Part shown: piece by piece, positions 27,101 to 42,100 of the stretch
How positions within the stretch are numbered: position 1 is the stretch's first letter
Layout of the letters: the number at the start of each line of letters is the position of its first letter
DNA from: Strongylocentrotus purpuratus
Taxonomy: Eukaryota; Echinodermata; Echinoidea; Camarodonta; Strongylocentrotidae
Direction: 5' to 3'
DNA length: 64,000 nt
Assembly: GCF_000002235.5 (NCBI RefSeq)
Contig: NW_022145615.1
Span: forward strand, 16,664,712-16,728,711
Notes under the pieces: model-generated
The model's database searches: none
The model's input: only the letters and a program-made list of their open reading frames with translations
What the model was told of the DNA's origin: nothing
Made by a program: the position numbers and the translations under genes

Positions 27101-30100
27101 AACAGAAGGGATTTCCCAGTATTTAATAACATGATCTAAGTGTAAACAAAGGATGAATCATGTTTCATTCTAAAGTACTAGTAATTGTTTTGAAACCTAT
27201 TTTAGCACAGGTGCAAACCCTTTCATTAATCAAGTGATATAAGGGCATTTGTACCAGCATGACATTTAGAAGGCCATTTACCACTAGAACCATGTCTACA
27301 TCTTATGAAGACAGCACATAAAACAAAGTTAGATGTCTGGTTGAAGCCAGAAGGGCATTAACTCTCATACTGTAACCAGAGTTAACAATGTTTTTGGTTC
27401 TAGATATATGACATTTCTGCCTACAATTCATTAACATCTTCCTAAAGATTTCTTTTGATTCCCTTTCAGGATTTTCATACCCTGGCAAAGCCATTTCTGT
27501 CATAGGTAACATCTTTATATCTTCCTCACATTATCACAAACCGACCAAACAACAAATATGATACAAAGTGGGGGAAACAATTTCAGAGCTTGAATAGTTA
27601 ACCTATTTAACACAGGTTTGCCTTATTGCAGCAAATCTAAGCTTTCAGTCACCAACATATGTTAGCAGAACTGGAATGCAACTATGTTATCACAACAGGC
27701 TCTTGAATGTGGTCTGTGCACGACTCAACAATTTCTGTTCGTCTATTCTCAATTTCACCTGCACATGTACCTTCTCTACTGTAGTACTCTACTACATTGT
27801 AAAATCGTGTTAGTTGAAGCCTTTTTGGCGCTGAAGAGACGATATGTGTCTTTACGATTCTGGATTAATACCGGAATTTTCCATACATCATTTTGATGTA
27901 CAGGTAAGTGATAATGCAGCCGTGTCATATTTTCACTTCAGTTATATGGTTTGTTGAGAGGAAGACAATATGGAATTAACTCTGTGTACGTACTTGTATA
28001 CGGGTTAATGCCCTTCTGGCTCTCAACAGAATTTATACAAGAAGATATTGACAATCATGTAAAATCATTATATACTATTTTTCAAAGATGAGAATTAACT
28101 TTATGCGTTCATCATAGAACACTTCCCCCATTTTTGCACAAAAAGAATGTTCCATGCCCATTGTTGATTCTCTGTTTTCTGTATTTCTCCATGCCAATAA
28201 ACTGGACATGCGAACTACTGCCTTGCTTAGTACCTCTTGAATACTAATGAGGGGAAATCCCTACTGATGGCATGAAATATACATTCCATTTCACCCAGGT
28301 GCATAAATGATACAGACGGACACTCGCCTTTGATGAAGAATGACATCGTTCAGTCTGTCTTGAGCACGTCTCCATGGAAATAATTGCATATTTATGTAAT
28401 TCTTGTCTCATCCTATCATTAAACTGTCTTTCTTGTATTTGAGCTTTTAACATTTTGATTGCTTTCTTTGCCTTTCTACATGGTTGCTAGTTAGCCACAT
28501 TTTTACACAAAACAATATGCACCAATTGAGGGAAGGATTGCTTTGTGCAACACAATGGATTTGCACAATTACCAATTTCCGGTCCTGATTAGCTCCATGA
28601 CAACCCTTTTAACACGGTATGAATTAATCTTGCTCTGAAAAAGGTCAAATAATCTTGAATCCTTTTGTATATCTATCCAGTGATAGTTATAATGTGGCAC
28701 AGAAAGATTATTTATGTGGCATAAAGAATTAAGATCATGAGATGAAGACATGCCTTTGATGAATGGAGAAGGAGGTTGTTCAACTCATGACTGTGAGATT
28801 GTAATAGTTGTCTGCCTATGGGGACAGGCCTCTGAACCTAACCCCCTAGCCACACACAGCATAAATGTGAAAAATTTGCATCATCAATAAAGCATTGGAA
28901 CTGTCAATAATGCGTAATAGACACGTCTTCAAGCCGGGTAGAGATTTCAGGGCTCTCTCTCTCTCTCTCCTCTCTTTCTCTACTTCTAAAGCACTTGCTC
29001 TTTATATTCCAATATCTTCATATGAAGCTCACCTTTTCTTTATCTTCCACTGTTTATTTTTCATCATGAGATATGTTTTTTGCCATTTTGTCATTTTGTC
29101 ATTTTCACCTCTCACCTCTTTGTAACTTTATAGTTTTCCTTATACTCTCTCTGTCTCTTCTTTTTCGTTAAAGCTATACTAAAACAAAATTATCAGTCCC
29201 AGTTGTATATCAAATGGTCTATTTTTGTTTATAATAGTTTACATTCAACAATCATCATATTATGTTATTGTAAAATCCCAAATTAACAAAGTACTTAGAC
29301 TTTGCCAAAACATATGAGGTATAGGAAGGAAAAAAAGACCCAAAAGACAAAGAAATTCAAAGGAAAATTATAAATACATGTGTCTGTTAGCTATGATGGC
29401 AATCGTTAATAGTCTACAATTTCCTGAAGGAAGTAATGCATCATTACCAATGTTTAGTTGAAAGGGAATAGACAAGACTGTTCAACTACCCCCACCCCCC
29501 CCCCCCCCCCACAATCATACCAACACCACAGCAGAAACCTACCAGCAACCACAATTTACTTTAATTAAAGTCATACATCATTAAGAGTGTCAGCCCTTCT
29601 GACAGCAAACATCATTCACTTTCTTTCAAACCAAATAAATTGTGTGTCTATTCAAAGTAAAAAGGGTGTTAATAATATTAAATGATATGAATTATGAATT
29701 AACATCCTTCTGTCTCTCAAGAGATGGAGCTGGTAAAAGGAAACTATTTATACACACAGCCAGTGCCAGTCCTTTGAATGTCATCATTGCTTCATCGATG
29801 CGTGTCAGTACTTTGACATATGGGCTTCTTGTTCTCCAGAGATAACTATCACATTTCCTCCCATTTTGTGACCTGCATCTACAATACATTGCAAGTGAAC
29901 ATCTATGTCTTTTCCATTTTACATTCACATGCCATTTCATGGAACTCCAATATTTCCCCAGGAATGCTTCTAATAAAAATTATAAAGGGAATGTTTGCAT
30001 TGACTATAAATGGAAAGAATCAGTGTTTAATCTGTTTAAAAAAGTAATCAATCAAACAATAATGGATATAATAACCACAACTTATTGATTGATGAGTCGT

Positions 30101-33100
30101 CATTCCAAAAAAATTCTAGCTGTTTCATGATTCAAGTATTGATACAAGCACAAAATTAGATATATCTGATACATCATCACAAGGCATGCATGAAAGAAAA
30201 ACAGGGAAGGCATTCTTGTTCACAGTATGTGAGAACCAACACTCCTGTTTATAATCACTTTAGCGCACCAGTTCTGTAATGTGTCAAAAGCCGGAGGGGT
30301 GCTGTGCCAAAGGCCGGAGGGGTGCTGAGAAGTATAGGAAACCAAGGAGGTAACTGTATTCTAATGAGGCACAACTATGCACGCTCTGCCCTCCTCACCA
30401 TCCTCCAAAAACACTTCACAAGTATTGTGCCCATAGCATAAGAAGCACTCCAACAAATGGAAAAGGTTAGAAAGGATAGATGAAGGGAAAATATCAGACA
30501 TTTTTCAAGATACATCCTGTAGTCCCTCATGTTTGCGAATGATGTGTGTTTGGAGAAGAAACAAACATTAATGCAGTTGAATCATCGTCAATCATCAGCA
30601 TGTTCACATCTTCTTTTGATAGATGATTTCTAATCTTTGTTAATAATACTTTAAAGCCACACTGTACTACTTGTAGCTACTTGCTCCCTCTATATATAAA
30701 ACTTCCTGAATCAGTGCCTATTAGTCCCCCATGATCCTCTTTTTCTTATGTTAATTAAGAGCTGAGTTAATGAGATAGCCACCTGTTAGTGACCTCGCTG
30801 TGTGGTCTTATCCCTTCTGGCTGAACTAGGACAGCCGGCCTTTAATACAGCACTTTTCATCACTAATAACAATCTACTCCATATAGCCACAATATGTTAA
30901 TTTACATCCAACTGCAATTAGCTAGGACCATTGGGCATGATTGCTCATTACATTTGAGGTCATACTCTCCCTACATGCCCATGCATAGCATCTTAATTTG
31001 AAGAGAATTTGGAATCATCACGTGGAATGAAATTAAGTCATTTCCAGCAGAAATAACCAACTCCTGTCCAATTTTATCTCAGATTGGAATCTCTGTGAGG
31101 AAAATGAATATTGACGTTTGTCCAAGTTGTTCAATATTTTCATAATAAGCATGCCTTTAATTACAACTAGTCCAACATATTGGAAAATGAGCGAGCTGAT
31201 TAGAGAGGTAACCTTGTCGTAACAACCCTCAAACCAGATGAATCATCAGACCTAGGCTGTCATCAACGGAAGAAGCAAAATATCAAAATGGTATTTCCCG
31301 TCATCCTTAATCCCATTATTTACTTGTTACGAAGAGGGAGATAGCTATTGTTTTGAAATGAGTCATGCTTCATTTTTTCCCATTTTTTTCTTCACTGAAA
31401 TTAAACAATGTTGAAGCCAAACTTTATTACTAGACAGTATAACTAAAATATCTCCTTGTGTATAGTGTGTGTCCATTAGAAAATTAATATTTTTTTTATT
31501 CTGGTTTAAATTTGGCATGTACATGTATGTCTATGAATGCCCACAGAGTATATTCAATCAGCTTATTCCTATTGATATCTGTTCCCACTTACTGACTTTT
31601 GTTTTTTTTCTCTCTGTAACTCCTATCCCTCCCCCTTCCCTTCTGGATACATTCTAGTTGAAATGAGGGTACATGCAGGAAATTTTTGGTAGAAAATGGT
31701 AGTCAGTTTCCATATGCAGTACCGGTAGGTCATAATTCGCTGTCACCAGACTTGGTGGATATTGGTGGATATACCATTAATGGGTGTACACATATGCACA
31801 CAACAAACCAGTGGTCCCATCAAGAAATACTCCCGTCTCTTGTAGAGTGGAGGTCCATGGTCTTAGGGTGAGGGAAAAGTAAGATAATGACTTTTCCAAA
31901 TGTGATGGACAATTACACCTGTTATTTGGTAAACACCTGAATAGTGTCAAATTCGCCATGAGAGCCCACTATTATGCATTTAAAACACCAAGTTTTCATA
32001 CTCTTGTAAATTTGCCACAATTTTTTTTTATTGATATGGGCACATCCACATATAATATACATAAGCAATGAAGTTGTATCTTGAGACAAACAACTTTTTC
32101 CATATTTCTGCTAAAACCATCAAGAATAGCGAGGGCCGTGACCTTATCATGAACCTCCCATCAACATCTAGGGCTCTGGCCTTTAGGGATAGACAGACAG
32201 ACTGATGAAATCTTGATCAAGTACTTACTGCTTATGTCTCTAATCCATTATTGCCATGTGAAACAGAAAGCAATGGAGACAAGGAAAGCAGGTAGAAAGC
32301 ATGAGATAAACCTCTATCTCTACAGCGACACAGCGACATGGCTAATCTCCATTGCTTCAGGCATCACCATAGTGAACGCAGATGGATGCACTTGGGAAGT
32401 AGGGAGCACTACTAGTAGGTTTTTATTGAGGCAAAAAAGGTACATTTCCAGAAAGGTATCACAGTGTCTTGTAAAACATTTCATTTTATTGATACCTGCT
32501 TATCTATTTTTCGTTATCTGTTATCAGCTTTAAAAAGGCATCTTTTGTGTATGATGCACTGGAAAAGTTTATAAATGCAAATTTTATTTGTTTGTTTTTT
32601 GTATTTTCATTTTTTTGTATTTTAGTGGTATTTCCTTTTAGGTTCTATCACATATTATCCATGTTCTTGCAACTTATGACTTCCATGGAAATAATGAAAT
32701 GTGTGAATCTAGCTTTTGAAGGAAATAAATCCTCTGCAAGATTTAATAAAGAGATTACAATCAGCCAATCTTTCAGAATTTGAGACCTGTGACAAGCTCA
32801 TTAGGGGTGAGGTACGATACAGTCAGGGGGTGATGACCGACCGCAAGGGAAATCACTAAGTGCAAGCCGTGCTGCTCCTGGGATATACTCGATGCCTACC
32901 TTCCCGCTGCGCATGAGGGAGCTATTTAGCCGATCAGCTAATCAGCTTATCATGATGCATGACATTGCTGGCCACCAATCTTTCTCCTCAGCCCAATGTT
33001 TTATCTTTGTACTCTTAAGAACTGAATGCATGGTAGGATCTATCCTTTGTCCTCGTTAGATACTGAGAAATTAACCGTTTATATGAGAAAATGCTATCAG

Positions 33101-36100
33101 GTGTTGCATTTTACCAGGATGTAAGACAATTCCCAAATCTTAGCAAACCATCCATTAGACATGGTTGGCAGGAAATCTTCAAGTAAAATTAAACCAAGCA
33201 CATATTTTGCATGACAAGTTAATCCACATTTCACAGAATAATCTGGTTCTAGAATCATTCCTAAACCTTATTTGAATCCCATGAATCAATTAATCTCTGC
33301 GATTTGTGACGTAACAACAGTACAAGTACGACTCGACATAGTCTGCAGCCCAGTGCGCTAGCGCCTAGCCTATACTCAGCATGTGTTTGTACTGTGTCAA
33401 AATGGTACTCTGCCAGGCATATTACTGCTGTATAACAATCAGACAGGTAAAAGGCCCACAGTTAGTGTGGTTTTTTTTTTATTCTTGACCCTTAAAAAAT
33501 GCCAAGAAATGGCTGACTACCATGAAAATTGAAAAATTCTTAATCTGGCTTTGGCTGTTATATTTCGTAGATAAAGGAAAGTTTGAAATACATGTGAAAG
33601 ATATATTGTGTGAATCCTCTACAACAGTCATAAGCAACATACACCCATCTTAAAAATTTCAAGAAATCAACTGAAAGAGCAATTTCAGTACCCAATTGTA
33701 TTGCTGATAGAAATCATGTTCAGATTTTATAATATGTCAATGCGATGTTCAAAGTGAAGAACAACGTTATTGAACTTCTTTTTAAGTCTTTGCAATGGTG
33801 TTTTAAAAAAAAACCTTTGCTGCCTATTTACATCTTCTATTTTGTCAAATCTATAATCCATTTGTGATTTTCTCAAAGCTCCAATCTCTTTGCATCACAA
33901 TTAAGCTGAAAACACCCACTGACTCATCCAATCTGGTCATATCAAGGGTTGCTTTTTCTGGGAATCTATTCTGAAGAATAGAGAAGATGTGCATTAGTTA
34001 ACGCACAGCTGGACGGTTCCCGCAAACTTGGATGGAGCAGCGACCATTTCCACGTAACCTCTCCATTGTTTGGCGCAAAAGGCAAATGTCTCATGCCATA
34101 TGTCGATTAATTACATGTACACGAGTGAACCCGACCTGCTACAATCATAGATGCTATCAGAAAAGGAATATGATTATTGCTGAAGATGGTTACCGGTATG
34201 TGAGAGGAATTGAGGGAGTATGGTATCTTGGAAGACAAGGATAAGTGCTGAAAGTCAAAGTAAATGGGATATTGATGGTACCTGCTAGAGCCTGTCTGAG
34301 AGGTACTTTGACGCTGTCAGGTTTTATATCAAATAATATCTGTCCATGGGAGAAATGCTATATTCAAGTACTTTGCTCTTCATTCGCATCCTACGCATAC
34401 CCCTAATGAACAGGTTTTTTATCCTATATTGTGAAACTTTTTTTAGGAGAGGGCAGTTGTGGATCTTTCTTTTCTCATCTTTATGCTGTAGAAGTACTAT
34501 TTATTGCAACCAAAGATTATATTATCTGTGAACACAGTACAATACAGTTTCTATTTTTATGTTTTGAGCTAAATATTTGCATACATAATCCTAAACCCCT
34601 TGTCGCTCCCTCACATATTGTCTGTTTGGAGCCAAAAGGGCATTAATTCATGTTAATTAACATAGAGTTAATGCTCTTCAGGTTCCAAACAGACAGTATT
34701 AAAGTTGTGAGCAATATTCTGTCTCCTTTTTCGTCCAACCAGCATTGTGTGAACACATGCAGTCTCATGTGAGATTGCCAGACAGCCTGAGAGTGATTGG
34801 ATGCATTAGACGAGTCGATGAAGCCAGGTCTGACTGGCAGATCATTTTGCCTGCACCCGGCTACTTAAGATGGCTGCCAGTAATCTGACCAGGCGGCCGG
34901 GGATGCTCTTAGTCCATTGCCTGGACTGTTTTCTATTCATACTTGATAGCGATGTGCGCGTCCACTCACACACTAGCTATAAGTACAACAGTGTTACACC
35001 AGTATTACATAACAGACTCTGAGAACAGTCCAAGGGGGGGGGGGGGCGTTTCACAAAACTTGTCATCAGTGACAAATGACAGTTTTTATTATAAGCTTCT
35101 GAAATCCTTGCTTCTGATTGGTTATCAATAGATTTGTAACTGATTTTTGTCATTTGTCATCGACAAAAGGCTTTGTGAAACACCCCTAGGTTTCTTTTTC
35201 CGAATTCAAATTTGGAAGGAAACGCATAAAATCTGCTGAAGTTTTTTTTGTCCCTCCGCTAACTCGAGTTCTCACATGCTCTGATAAGTTCACAGAAAAT
35301 GCACATTTTGATCAATTATTGTGATCTAAACAAACTGCTTTAGGCTGGAAGAGAGGCAACCATACCAGTTCATCAGAGTTCATTAGTCGCCACTTGACAG
35401 GCAAGTCACACACATGCTATCCCAATCCATCCACCAAACAGCTTTCTTCTCTCTCACAGTCAGACTGGACCCATCAATGGGTTCATATTCATTACTTTAA
35501 AGGGACACTTCAATCAATAACAGGAAAAGATGGAGGTAATTTTGAGGCTTACTGATAATTGCTAAATCACAGAATCGGCATAAACTGATTAAATAAATAT
35601 ACTTAGCTTGTTATTGCAAAGTTAACTGTAGATGAACAATTCAGTTCATGTTTATTTTATATATGTTATATACAAAATAACTAATAAAAACCTTACAATT
35701 ACTACTAGTCAAAATTATCATTTACCAATTTTGTTGTTTAGATTTGAACATATCGTCTTATCTTTACAGGCCTTCTATCCTGTCTCTATCGATCTATTGA
35801 TAGTACTAAATCATGTCTAAGAATCCATGCGGCAACTTTTGCCTGGATTATAAACTGTGGGGAGGGATTAGGGTGTTGTAGGTATATAAAAAGAATGAAG
35901 TCACACCTAAAGTGATACAATCAATTTTACATGGTTGACATTTTCTTTATCAAAGTAAGAATTTCCCATCTGCAAATTTCCTTATATTTATCATAAGTTG
36001 TCTGTTTGGAGATAGGGTGTTGACTCTTTGGTAAAGTGGCTCTGAACAGATGGAAGTTATATTGTGGCAATGTACATGTAGATACAATCAATATTTACTG

Positions 36101-39100
36101 GGTGATTTCACAATGTTTTACATTTTATAATGCATTTTAACCTCTCCAAACACAAATGCAGGAGACACATTTCTATCTTTTTAATCTTTTTATTTCTTCA
36201 CTTTTCAATACATATACAAAATTTTAATGTAGCACATATTCATCATTTTATAAGAAATTTCCTTTCACAATACTTAAGTAAAAGTACAACCTAACCCATA
36301 GCTACCTTAGTCTCTTCTTACGCCTCCCCTCCCTTTATTTCTCTACCTTATTTGAATAGATGTATGAGGTAGTAATCACTGCCACTATCGCTCTTTTCTT
36401 CTGTAATCTCATCTTTCATACCCTACTCCATCTCCTATACATATCGCATTTTCCATAAATGAACAATATTCAGAAATAATTCAAAGTATGCCTATATCAT
36501 CGTGCAATGAATATATTTGTAATAATGTGGTGGTATCCATATGACCCTACCATGAACTTCTTGCCCTATTCTTCTCAGCTGCTCTTTTGATTTATACCTC
36601 CATTTCGGGCACACTTCACTGTTTTGTCATAGTGAAGTGTAATCTCTCTATAATAATGCTCCCATCTTTCATCTCATCACCACCCCTCTCAACACATCTC
36701 TAGCACACAATAGCTCTCATTTAATTTCCCTTCCCTCAATCTCTCAATATGCCCCATTCTCATTATCAACCCCCCCCCCCCTCCCCCTCTCTCTCCCTCT
36801 TTCATTTTTCTAATTATTATTTGCCATTCTCCCTCCTCCTCCTCCTCATCCTCCTTCCCCTCCTCCTCTCCCTCTCCATCCCCATCCCAACTCTTGTCTT
36901 CCACCATCCATATCACACGCTCCTTTTCTTCTCATCTCTCCCCCTCTCTCCTCATGCACTATTGGACGAGGGAGCTGATGCACTCCTGCACATCATCACC
37001 AGCTGGTGACTCATCCTTTCTCTGAGCAGGACAGACAGACACATGGATGGCATTAAAAGATAACAGTTACTCCTATCTCCTACCATGGGCTATCCCATCC
37101 TCCCAAACCAAACACATATGCAGCCATGCAAGGGCATCCTAACATATAACTTGATGTGAGCATAAACGCGGCATGATCTCTGAAAGATACATCTTGGACC
37201 CCATTCTCACTCACTTTGTTCAAGAGGTACTGTTCATTTGTCTTCACACTCATTGTAATTTTTATATCCTTATGTTATTCTTTGTTTTTCCATGTATCAT
37301 CCTCTCTGTTATCTTTCCTCTTCTTGTTTCTTTGTTTTTACTATTCCATCATTTTCTCTTTCTATTTTTCCTCATGTTATTCTTTGTTTTTCCTTTCATC
37401 ATTTCCTCTTTCTGTCTAACCTTATGTTATTCTTTGTTTTTCCTTCTATCGTTTCCTCTTTCTGTCTTTCCTTATATTATTCTTTGTTTTTCTTCATCTG
37501 ATCATCTTCTCTTTCTATCTTTCCTCATGTTATTCTTTATCTTTAGTATTCTTTACTATTCTATAATCTTCTCTCTCTATCTTTCCTGGCTGGAATTAAT
37601 TAATCAAAGTGCTGTAATGGCAGCTAGGCTAAAGCCGGGTAATAATTAATGCGCCTCCGAATAGAATTTCTAGATAGGCGGTGCTATAGAAATATTATTA
37701 TTATTATTATCTTCCTTACATGTAATTCTTTCTTTTTATTCTTTTATCATTTCTCTTTCTCTCTTTCATTACTTTCCCACATCATCAACTGTATAGTTGA
37801 CCGACTATTTTTTTATATAATTTGAAACATAAGCACGGTATGTAGTAGGACAGCAAATTGTAGACATGAAGCATCTGAAGATGCAAACTCTTTAATGGCA
37901 GTTAATATTTATGATCCATAAATGTCTACTTATGATAAATCTGCTGGTAATTGAAAAGTCAGTAAAATACAGTCTGTATGTATTTGATGTACACATTTTC
38001 AATTTACATTTCCAAAATGAGCATTTTGGCATTTTGTTAAATTCCTGCATATTCTTTTCCCAGTATAGTACAGACTATTTCAACCATTAGGCTGCCCCTT
38101 CAGTCAAACATAATGCAGAGTTTACTATTTGATTGTGGAAGCCGAATTTTTCTGAAAATAGAAAAGAATTTTAGGGCTATGATTGCAATCAAAGAGGTTG
38201 CAGTTTTTACAAGTTCACATCAGTTATGTAGAAATAAAAAAAATGGTAAGTTATTCTTTACTACATCCAAACCATGTTTCATTGGAAATTTCTTGATGAT
38301 ACATTTATTTAGTAAAGCTCCAGATACAGCCTCAAGGGAAATGTCATTTGATTATTTATGCAATACTTTTAAAGGAAACCTGTTTGTATTGATTGCCATC
38401 TGTATGCTACAAGACAACTATCATGCTAGTGATAGGCAGGCATCTTCCCACAATCAAATTTACATTGACCACATTCCAAAACCGATGGACAAACGTGTAA
38501 CCCCTCCTATTGCATATTCAAGGAACTGAGATGGAGTATATAGGTTGCTGAGAGGAACAAGGGAAATTATACTTCAACTGACAGTTTAATTAACAACCAT
38601 ATGGTTCTCAGAAAATATTATACTTGGAATAATCAAGAAAATGTCAATACCATCAATAACATTAACAATTTATTGAATATAATGCCACCAATTATAAAGT
38701 CCAAAATGGAGTTATTCCCATATTTAAACACATACACTGTACATGTAGTTAATGGCCTTCTGGCTATTGAACAGACAATGTGTAAGATAATGAGCTGCAT
38801 TGAACGACAAAAGGTCTGCTAATCCCATTGTCTTCCCATTCATGGATTTAATACCTTCAGACTAAACAAAGCTTGTTGTCTGCTCTTCATACAAGCAGCT
38901 GCATATCATTGACGAATCTAGAGCAAACTATAGCCACCACATAAAATCACAGACCAAAATAGGAAGGATGGCTCAGTTTTTTAACGACTCTGACAGGAAG
39001 GCAGAAAAACCACACAAACTTGGCGCTAACTTAATGTCTCTGTCTTTGTTATTCTCTCTTGAAGAAGATTATACGCAAACAAAGAGATGCCATGGACATA

Positions 39101-42100
39101 TGGTCGCTCATGTTCGTTCTCTGGGTGTCATTTCAATCAGAGACCCTAGACTGACCTATGATCTAATGCTAGAAGTATGATGGATTGTGAAAGATAAGCT
39201 TGAGGTTTGGAGTTTAATGAGATCATTCTTACCACTACAGCATACATGTATGTCATCCTCGATACAAAGACTACCATGATCAGTATAGGTGTTTAGACAA
39301 ATGATTTAATCGCTTGACTAGAACCACAGCACCTTGGGCAAGGCATTTTATCTATCCCCCTGTCCACACACAACATTTTCCCTGATTAGGCGTGATTAGT
39401 TATACCGTTTCGGGATAGTTATACTGTTTCGTGATAGTTATACGATAAAATTGTGTGTGTGGACGCTTACTAACTATACGTCGTATAACGAAACGTTGTA
39501 TCACTAAACGATGCCCAAACCTGCGTTTCGTTATATGGCGTATAAAGAATCACGCCTAATCACGCCTAATCACAGAATGTGTTGTGTGTGGACGTAACTA
39601 GTATAACTAGTCGAACTAGAACGGTATAACTGGGCGGGGCTTAACGTGACCTCGAGAGAAAGAAGACCTGACCTCTCATTTCCGCTTCCATTTCATGATC
39701 GCAGTAGCAAACTGCGCACCTATACGATATTTTGCTGTAGAGTTTCAGGATTACTTTCTTCTGTGTGTGGACATCCTGGAATTTATACGATGATTCTTTA
39801 TACAACGTTTCTTGTGTGTGGACACCCTGGAATTTATATGATTCTTTATACGACGTTTTGTTATAGAGTTTCGGGATAGATTGTTTTGTGTGTGGACACG
39901 CTGTAAATTGCTTCTCTCCACCCACGTGTTACAGGGGCACCTGCACAATAACCGGTAGGATGTGAATGACATTGTAGTTGGATTAGCATGTGCACACCTA
40001 CATGCATCAAATGGCGACTACCTAGCTGAAATACTCCCCAGGGAGTTGAGAATGTGCACTGTAATGTGTAAAAGTGAAATAGGAACTGGCGACCTGTTGT
40101 AATAATAATGTAAGCGTTTTGGTCATAATGGCAATGTGCTTTGTATGAAACAGGTACCGGTATTATTATTGATGTCTTTTTTTTTTAATTATCTGTCATT
40201 TTCCTTTCTCTTACAACTTAATGTGTAGTTAAATGTACATTATGAAATCATTTTACATGTACTTTGCCTCACTCAAATAGTATTTATGACGAATATAACT
40301 GACAATGATCTCGTGCAGCTATAGCTAAAAAAAACTAAGAAATTAAGGAAGCCACATATCTATAAAATACACACAAAGAAAATTTGGGCGGTTCCTTGAA
40401 TAAAACTAAATATGCAATAGATTTATATAATGGGAAGTTCATTTCATTCATATGAACTGTCAATAACAGAAAGTGAAATTATTCCAATTTCATAATTTTC
40501 CTACCAAAGCCAAACAGGATATCTCTCAAGAAGAAAAAAGCACATGACATGACACTCTACATGAAGAGAAATGAAAGAGAAAAATATATAACAATCATAT
40601 GAATGGAACTTACCACGTCATATTATCATGGTACATGATGGTACATCTTGGGTATTACGTACACAATCCTAGGCAACCAGCAGTAAATGACCAAACAGTG
40701 ATTAACCATCACATGATCAAAACAAATCGCTTGGTGTGTCAAAGTTTGGATTAATGCTAAACAAAGACTAATGAATGTCTTGATAGCCTTCTTCTAACAA
40801 GTTCCTCTTTCGGTTTCCTTTGTTCCTTTCACTCTTAAGACAACATGCATGTACTTTTCAGTCTCCAATTATGATGGCATGATATTCCTATACAAACCAA
40901 ATCCTATGATATTTATTATCTTCCCGACCCAGTTTCCCTGCTCTAGTACCACGCATCTAATAATCGTGCAACTTCCAACACTTCTCATTCAATTGCCAAT
41001 CAAGTTTGTTTCCTGGTCAATCTTTAACATTTATTTACTTTCAACCTTCACTTTAATTTAGCCAATTATGACAATATTATCTCATTCCAGCATGAATTAA
41101 ACAGCTTGAATTTTCCAAAGCAATGCCATGGGCATTCATGCATAATTTACAATAAATATTGATTCATAAATATTGCCAATTTGGCAAGGAGACATAGGGG
41201 AAGATGAGATCACATGGAACAGCTGTTATAACATCTTAGATTCATAATACAAATACAATAATAATAATGTCTGGCTTTGACATGTTCAGATTGTTCTGCA
41301 TAAATTTGGCTTGGTTTCCATCATAATAAAAGTCAACCTGCCAGAGTATAAATTGCATTGGCGATATTTCTATTTGCACTCCAGCAATGCTATGACATCA
41401 ATTGCAGAGGGCACTTTTCCTGCCAGCTGATTGTACATGACTTGTTAATTCTAATTTAAGAAAACAGACGGACATAGAAGCATCCATAGCCGTCACAAGA
41501 GCAAAAAAATGATAAATCTGGCGTCTAGTGACGTCAATGTCAATTGAAGCAATTAGCCATATCCCAACACTCTGGTTTGATCACCACATTGCTTGACAAG
41601 GGGGTTAGCTAGGACAAGGCTTCTCATTACAATTTACCTGCTTTAGAAACGATATCTTACAATACCCTGAAATACATAGTGCATCGTTTAGATCATCATC
41701 ATTAACCTCATTACACAGAAGTAACAACAACAACAACAAAAACAAATGCACAGGGATTGGAGCTGGTCTTTAAAGAGAAGGTTGAGTTCTGAGAAGAGGT
41801 GAAAAATAATTTGTGAGCGTTATCATTCTTATAATGCAAGTGTGGAAGAACATCAGATAAGACATGTTCCCTGAAAAGCATGGCTCTTCAAATGCCTTCA
41901 TATTCTAAATATGTCATGTACATCGTAAAACTCGGGGGTAGGTTTTTTACGCCACGTGTTCGTGTAGTCCCATATACATCTTTTTGTGTACAGTGTTTGT
42001 AACTTTATCAAGACTTGGCCAATTTCTTATCATTTTGATGATTCCAGAACCTTGCAATACACACAAATTCTTATATGTTAGATGATAAATCTTTTCTGGT

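Noticed and set aside
37173-37649. 158-codon Phe/Leu/Ser-rich open frame resembling membrane segments
   Set aside because: It reads straight through the T-rich 50-bp minisatellite and into a SINE tail, so the hydrophobicity is compositional.
38113-38529. 138-codon open frame on the plus strand
   Set aside because: No recognised motif, no supporting splice or promoter context, and of a length that can occur by chance in 64 kb of six frames. Transcript evidence would be needed.
39641-39972. Open frame with repeated QGVHTQE-like units
   Set aside because: The repeats come from GTGTGTGGAC words inside the inverted-repeat element at 39357-39903.
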